From: UBA685 sp049889495 | GTDB lineage: Bacteria > Pseudomonadota > Alphaproteobacteria > Puniceispirillales > Puniceispirillaceae | Direction: 5' to 3' | Assembly: GCA_049889495.1 (NCBI GenBank) | Contig: JBMHDH010000027.1 | Coordinates: 1-64,000 of the forward strand | DNA: 64,000 bases | In this document: positions 60,999-64,000 of the stretch, piece by piece | Layout of the letters: the number at the start of each line of letters is the position of its first letter | How positions within the stretch are numbered: position 1 is the first letter of the stretch | Translations under genes and position numbers: made by a program | The notes under the pieces: model-generated | What the model saw: the letters and a program-made list of their open reading frames with translations, nothing else | What the model was told of the DNA's origin: nothing | Database searches by the model: none

Positions 60999-61730
60999 TC
61001 AGCCTTTGGTACGAAGCGATTTACGCCCACCATCTACAGGGATGACTGCCCCCGTGATCCATCCCGATTTTGTGCCATCCATCAATAGGGATGCCAGATG
61101 GGCAAAATCTTGCCCCTGGCCCAAACGGCGCACAGGATGGGCTTGTGCGATGCCTTTTGCCATAACCTCATTATTCAATAGCGGTTGTGCCATTTTCGAA
61201 TAGGTCAAAGAGGGCGCAATCACATTCACGCGGATATCAGGTGCCAATTCTGTTGCCAATGCCAATGCCAGCCCTTCGACCCCTGCCTTTGCCGCGCCAA
61301 TGGCACCATGCGCAGAAAAGCCTTGCGAGGCTGCTACAGAGCTAAAGAGCAATACAGACCCCTCACCTTCTTTCAGGCTCGCGCTGGCTTGCTTAATTGC
61401 CAATGCCGCTGCTGTGACATTCAAATGAAAGGTTTGTGAAAAATCATCAGATGATAATTTGCTTAATGGCTTTAGCAAAATTGACCCCACTGCCCAGATC
61501 AGACCTGTGATCGGCCCAGATTGTTCGGCATAGGCCACCGCATTGGCGAGTGATGCGTCATCAAACGCATCAAAAGTGCAAGTGCGGGACTGGCCACAGT
61601 CTTGTGCCAATTGGTCCAATTCTGATTGATCTCGCCCTGCCAGACATAAAGCGGCACCCTCTTTTGATAATTGCTTTGCAATGGCTTTGCCAATGGCACC
61701 AGTTGCGCCAAAAATAAGGATATTTTGCAT
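60999..61730 (-). CDS. SDR-like protein lacking the catalytic tyrosine
   Basis: The 243-residue protein has the cofactor motif IFGATGAIGKAIA and a normal C-terminal VIPVDGGRKSL. At the YxxxK position it reads IGAAK (AHGAIGAAKAGVEGL), so the catalytic Tyr is replaced by Ile while Lys is kept. Ser is present in SSVAASQ. It may have a changed mechanism or bind without catalysis. It probably shares a transcript with the next SDR and the NTF2-like gene. Confidence 0.85.
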   Translation of the reverse strand: MQNILIFGATGAIGKAIAKQLSKEGAALCLAGRDQSELDQLAQDCGQSRTCTFDAFDDASLANAVAYAEQSGPITGLIWAVGSILLKPLSKLSSDDFSQTFHLNVTAAALAIKQASASLKEGEGSVLLFSSVAASQGFSAHGAIGAAKAGVEGLALALATELAPDIRVNVIAPSLTYSKMAQPLLNNEVMAKGIAQAHPVRRLGQGQDFAHLASLLMDGTKSGWITGAVIPVDGGRKSLRTKG

Positions 61731-61871
61731 TTAATTTTTCCTATTGAAAAACGAAAGATCCGTTATTTTGTGCCGCATCTATACCGCCTTGATCCTGTCA
61801 AAATGCGTTCACAAAAATCGTGCGTATTTTATCAAAAAAGGATTTGTGATATTTGATAATTATTACGAGAT

Positions 61872-61919
61872 GAGGGCGCGAACAGATCAGCGCTTCCCTC
61901 TAATGATACGGAGCATTAG
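61872..61919 (+). promoter_or_regulatory. Two hairpins before the flavin reductase gene, one presenting the ribosome binding site
   Basis: GAGGG (61872-61876) pairs with CCCTC (61896-61900), helped by inner GCGC bases. CTAATG (61900-61905) pairs with CATTAG (61914-61919), and GGAG (61910-61913) lies in its loop, eight bases before the ATG. This could control access of the ribosome. Confidence 0.45.
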
Positions 61920-61921
61920 CC

Positions 61922-62608
61922 ATGTATTTTAAAGCAGGATGCCACAAACAAGCTGGCTTAACCTATTCCCCTTTTAAGGCCTTAATTGCACCGCGGCCCA
62001 TCGGTTGGATTTCAACCTGTGATGATAAAGGCAATGCCAATCTTGCCCCTTACAGCTTTTTCAATGCGGTATCTGAAATTCCCCCTATGGTGATGTTTGT
62101 ATCAGCACCAGACGCTAGAAAAGACGCAACAGATGATAACAGGGACAACACCTCATCAGCCCCTAGCCCCTATCCGCAAGGTCATCACGCCAAGGATTCA
62201 TTGGCCAATATCAGGCAAACAGAAGAATTCGCTGTTAATATTGTTGGCCAAGATCAGATGATGGCCATGGTCGACAGCTCAGCGATGATGGCATCAGATC
62301 AAGATGAATTTGACACTGCCAATTTGACCAAGATACCAGCCACTGATATTTCAGTGCCGCTTGTCAAACAAGCCCCTGCCCATTTGGAATGCCGCCTTCA
62401 TGATTTGATTAATTTGCCTGGCACAAATGACCGACCAGGCTGTGTGATGGTGATTGGTTCTGTCATCTCACTTCATATTGATGACAAACATATTAAGGAC
62501 GGCAAGGTCGATGTCACAAGCTATCGGCCTGTCTCGCGTCTTGGTTATAAGGATTACAGCATTATTGATCAGCTTCAGACCATTGAGGCTGGCCTAAAAT
62601 CCACCTAA
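61922..62608 (+). CDS. Flavin reductase-like FMN-binding protein with an insertion
   Basis: The 228-residue protein has the split-barrel flavin reductase pattern: ALIAPRPIGWISTCD, NLAPYSFFNAVSE, KDSLANIRQTEEFAVNI and a C-terminal YRPVSRLGYKDYS. Between RKD and KDSLANI there are about 23 extra residues (about 69-91), rich in Asp, Ser and Pro, where relatives pass directly. It may supply reduced flavin or act on an unknown substrate. It is divergent from the SDR genes. Confidence 0.85.
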   Translation: MYFKAGCHKQAGLTYSPFKALIAPRPIGWISTCDDKGNANLAPYSFFNAVSEIPPMVMFVSAPDARKDATDDNRDNTSSAPSPYPQGHHAKDSLANIRQTEEFAVNIVGQDQMMAMVDSSAMMASDQDEFDTANLTKIPATDISVPLVKQAPAHLECRLHDLINLPGTNDRPGCVMVIGSVISLHIDDKHIKDGKVDVTSYRPVSRLGYKDYSIIDQLQTIEAGLKST

Positions 62609-62617
62609 AGCACCCTG

Positions 62618-63316
62618 TTAATTGACAACACAATTGCGCACTTTCACATCCACATAGCCACGCAAATCAGATTTTGTGAATTTCAATTCTAACATCCAAT
62701 CTTGCGCGGCTTGCACCACGGTAAATGGCAAGGTGTGATCACTGATTGTCTGGCCACCCAAAAAAGATTGTCTGACGGTGATGGGCTGCAAGGGGTCAAA
62801 CCACGGATTGGCTTTATTGCCATTGGGGTTTAACTGGCCTTCGACATAAAGCCGCAATCCGCCATCAAATAAGCTCTGTTTTGATTCTGCTGTGGCATAT
62901 AAATCTGTGGCAACAGCAAGCGCCCCTTCATGAACAAGGCGGCAATTTGACGGCACGCCCACCTCTTGCAAGGCTGCATAAATTTGTTCAACCGCTGTGC
63001 CATTGGCGATTTGCGCCTTTAACAAATTGGCGAATTTTCCTGAATTTTTATCCGTTAAAGCAGAAGCGGTGATTTGCGCTTTGGCCTCGACCAGCTCAGT
63101 CTGCAACTTATCCACTTTTGAATTTAAGATTTGAATTTCACGATCACTCTCAAAAATGGCCAAATTGGAATCTGCCTGAAGCCGCTTTTGTTCTGCTGTG
63201 CCCCATAACCAGCCAAGCCATGCCACCAAAAAAATCACAGCGATGCGAAATAAAAACGAGACAGAATAACGCATTTCGCGTCGTCTATATTTTTCTCTGG
63301 TCTGAAAAAAATCCAT
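62618..63316 (-). CDS. Unknown membrane-anchored coiled-coil protein
   Basis: From ATG 63316 the protein has 232 residues: a basic N-terminus, one membrane helix (about 20-40, FRIAVIFLVAWLGWLWG), then a heptad-like coiled coil (SDREIQILNSKVDKLQTELV) and a C-terminal domain with two cysteines (NCRLVHEG and VRNCVVN). A GTG four codons upstream is possible. I do not recognise the family. It probably sits in the inner membrane with its C-terminus in the periplasm. It is convergent with the flavin reductase gene. Confidence 0.7.
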   Translation of the reverse strand: MDFFQTREKYRRREMRYSVSFLFRIAVIFLVAWLGWLWGTAEQKRLQADSNLAIFESDREIQILNSKVDKLQTELVEAKAQITASALTDKNSGKFANLLKAQIANGTAVEQIYAALQEVGVPSNCRLVHEGALAVATDLYATAESKQSLFDGGLRLYVEGQLNPNGNKANPWFDPLQPITVRQSFLGGQTISDHTLPFTVVQAAQDWMLELKFTKSDLRGYVDVKVRNCVVN

Positions 63317-63420
63317 CACTCGTCCCACTTATGATATGATGCAAGGTTTTGAAAATTACTCTTGGATTTGTTAATACATGAAGCTAGCAAAAAATGCCAC
63401 TTCTCAAAAAGGCAGTTTCG

Positions 63421-64000
63421 ATGACACGCGATAAAAAATCCCCTTATCAGGCAGATGGCGTCCGCGCATGGCAAAGAATGCTATCTGGCAGACGCTTGGA
63501 TATCTTAACACCAAGCCCAATGGATATTGAGATCACAGATATTGCACATGGGTTGGCGCGTGTTGCCAGATGGAATGGGCAAACCAAAGGTAAATATGGC
63601 TATTCTGTTGCCCAACATAGCGTACTTGTCGAACGGCTTGTGCAAACCAATGCCCCCCAGCTTGACCAGAAATGGCGGCTTGCCTCATTGCTTCATGATG
63701 CCCCTGAATATGTCATTGGGGATATGATCACGCCATTTAAAGCGGCCTTGGGGGCACGTTATAAGGACATTGAAACCGCGCTTGAAGAAGCCATTCATCT
63801 GCGCTTTGGACTGCCCGCAAAATTACCAGCCTATGTGGTCACCATCATCAAACGTGCAGACCGCATGGCAGCTTGGCTTGAAGCCACGCAACTGGCAGGG
63901 TTTTCTGCTGACGAGGCAAAAAAATTATTTCCGCAACCACGCGGTCTGCCAGCCACCATGAAATTGGTGCCACAATCACCAGAAAAAGCCGCAGAAATCT
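63421..64000 (+). CDS. HD-domain hydrolase, 3' end cut off
   Basis: The first 193 residues show an HD phosphohydrolase related to YfbR-type nucleotidases: VAQHSVLVERL (His66), LLHDAPEYVIGD (His92, Asp93) and IIKRADRMAAWLEA. AAAGG lies upstream of ATG 63421, and an earlier ATG at 63394 is in frame. The gene continues past the window end. Substrates in this family are usually deoxynucleotides, but the exact one is not known. Confidence 0.85.
   Translation, partial: MTRDKKSPYQADGVRAWQRMLSGRRLDILTPSPMDIEITDIAHGLARVARWNGQTKGKYGYSVAQHSVLVERLVQTNAPQLDQKWRLASLLHDAPEYVIGDMITPFKAALGARYKDIETALEEAIHLRFGLPAKLPAYVVTIIKRADRMAAWLEATQLAGFSADEAKKLFPQPRGLPATMKLVPQSPEKAAEI

Noticed and set aside
1..64000. CRISPR array, prophage or insertion sequence
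   Set aside because: No regularly spaced repeats, transposase, integrase or phage structural genes were seen.

Overview
The window reads as a chromosomal segment of an alphaproteobacterium, plausibly a marine SAR116-like (Puniceispirillum-type) or related lineage. The taxonomic guess rests on gene content and order: gatCAB opposite ruvX-pyrB-pyrC-plsY-dprA-topA-rnr-rpmG, a DUF1849/EipB envelope protein, a short aa3-type cytochrome oxidase subunit IV, an HdaA-type DnaA regulator, radA-cvpA-purF, and a ligase-associated DNA repair cassette. Base composition looks balanced and even throughout. I saw no tRNA, rRNA, insertion sequence, prophage or CRISPR array. Coding density is very high; the only gene-free stretch over 300 bases is 34382-34702, and it holds the promoter and leader of the ribosomal protein operon.

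Layout: 1-3132 (minus) gatB (cut by the window edge), gatA, gatC. 3220-13943 (plus) ruvX, pyrB, an HxH-less dihydroorotase homologue, plsY, dprA, topA, rnr, rpmG, a ROK sugar kinase. 13959-18791: eipB (minus), rnd (plus), then a frameshifted SDR gene, hdaA and a DUF2066-like secreted protein (all minus). 18894-20887 (plus) purM, purN and a 43-residue COX IV. 20979-23512 (minus) ndk, holC, pepA. 23736-29182 (plus) lptF-lptG-surA-pdxA-rsmA. 29202-34381 (minus) fabD-fabG-acpP-fabF-mltG-gmk. 34703-44855 (plus) rpsF-rpsR-rplI, dnaB, alr, mlaE-mlaF, radA, cvpA, purF, SDR. mnmC (minus) follows.

The accessory part begins at about 46.8 kb. A canonical-looking cyclopropane fatty acid synthase is coupled to ycgN, a 57-residue membrane peptide and a DUF2256 zinc-ribbon protein. 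Next comes the four-component ligase-associated DNA repair set (ATP-dependent ligase, MBL-fold exonuclease, Lhr-like helicase, PdeM endonuclease), split here into two divergent pairs with a glutathione transferase gene between them. From 55.7 to about 61 kb lies a lipid-modification cluster: FAD amine-oxidase-like protein, DUF1365, a second CFA-type enzyme whose bicarbonate-site residues are replaced, DUF3833, and facing it an NTF2-like protein and an SDR; a further SDR lacking the catalytic tyrosine lies just upstream of that SDR. This cluster resembles those linked in other proteobacteria to ChrR/sigma-E photo-oxidative stress and furan fatty acid synthesis, but no sigma factor or ChrR gene lies in the window. 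It is the best candidate here for an incompletely described system. The window ends with a flavin reductase-like gene preceded by two leader hairpins, an unknown membrane-anchored coiled-coil protein, and a truncated HD-domain hydrolase.

All calls come from reading the sequence by eye; no database search was run.
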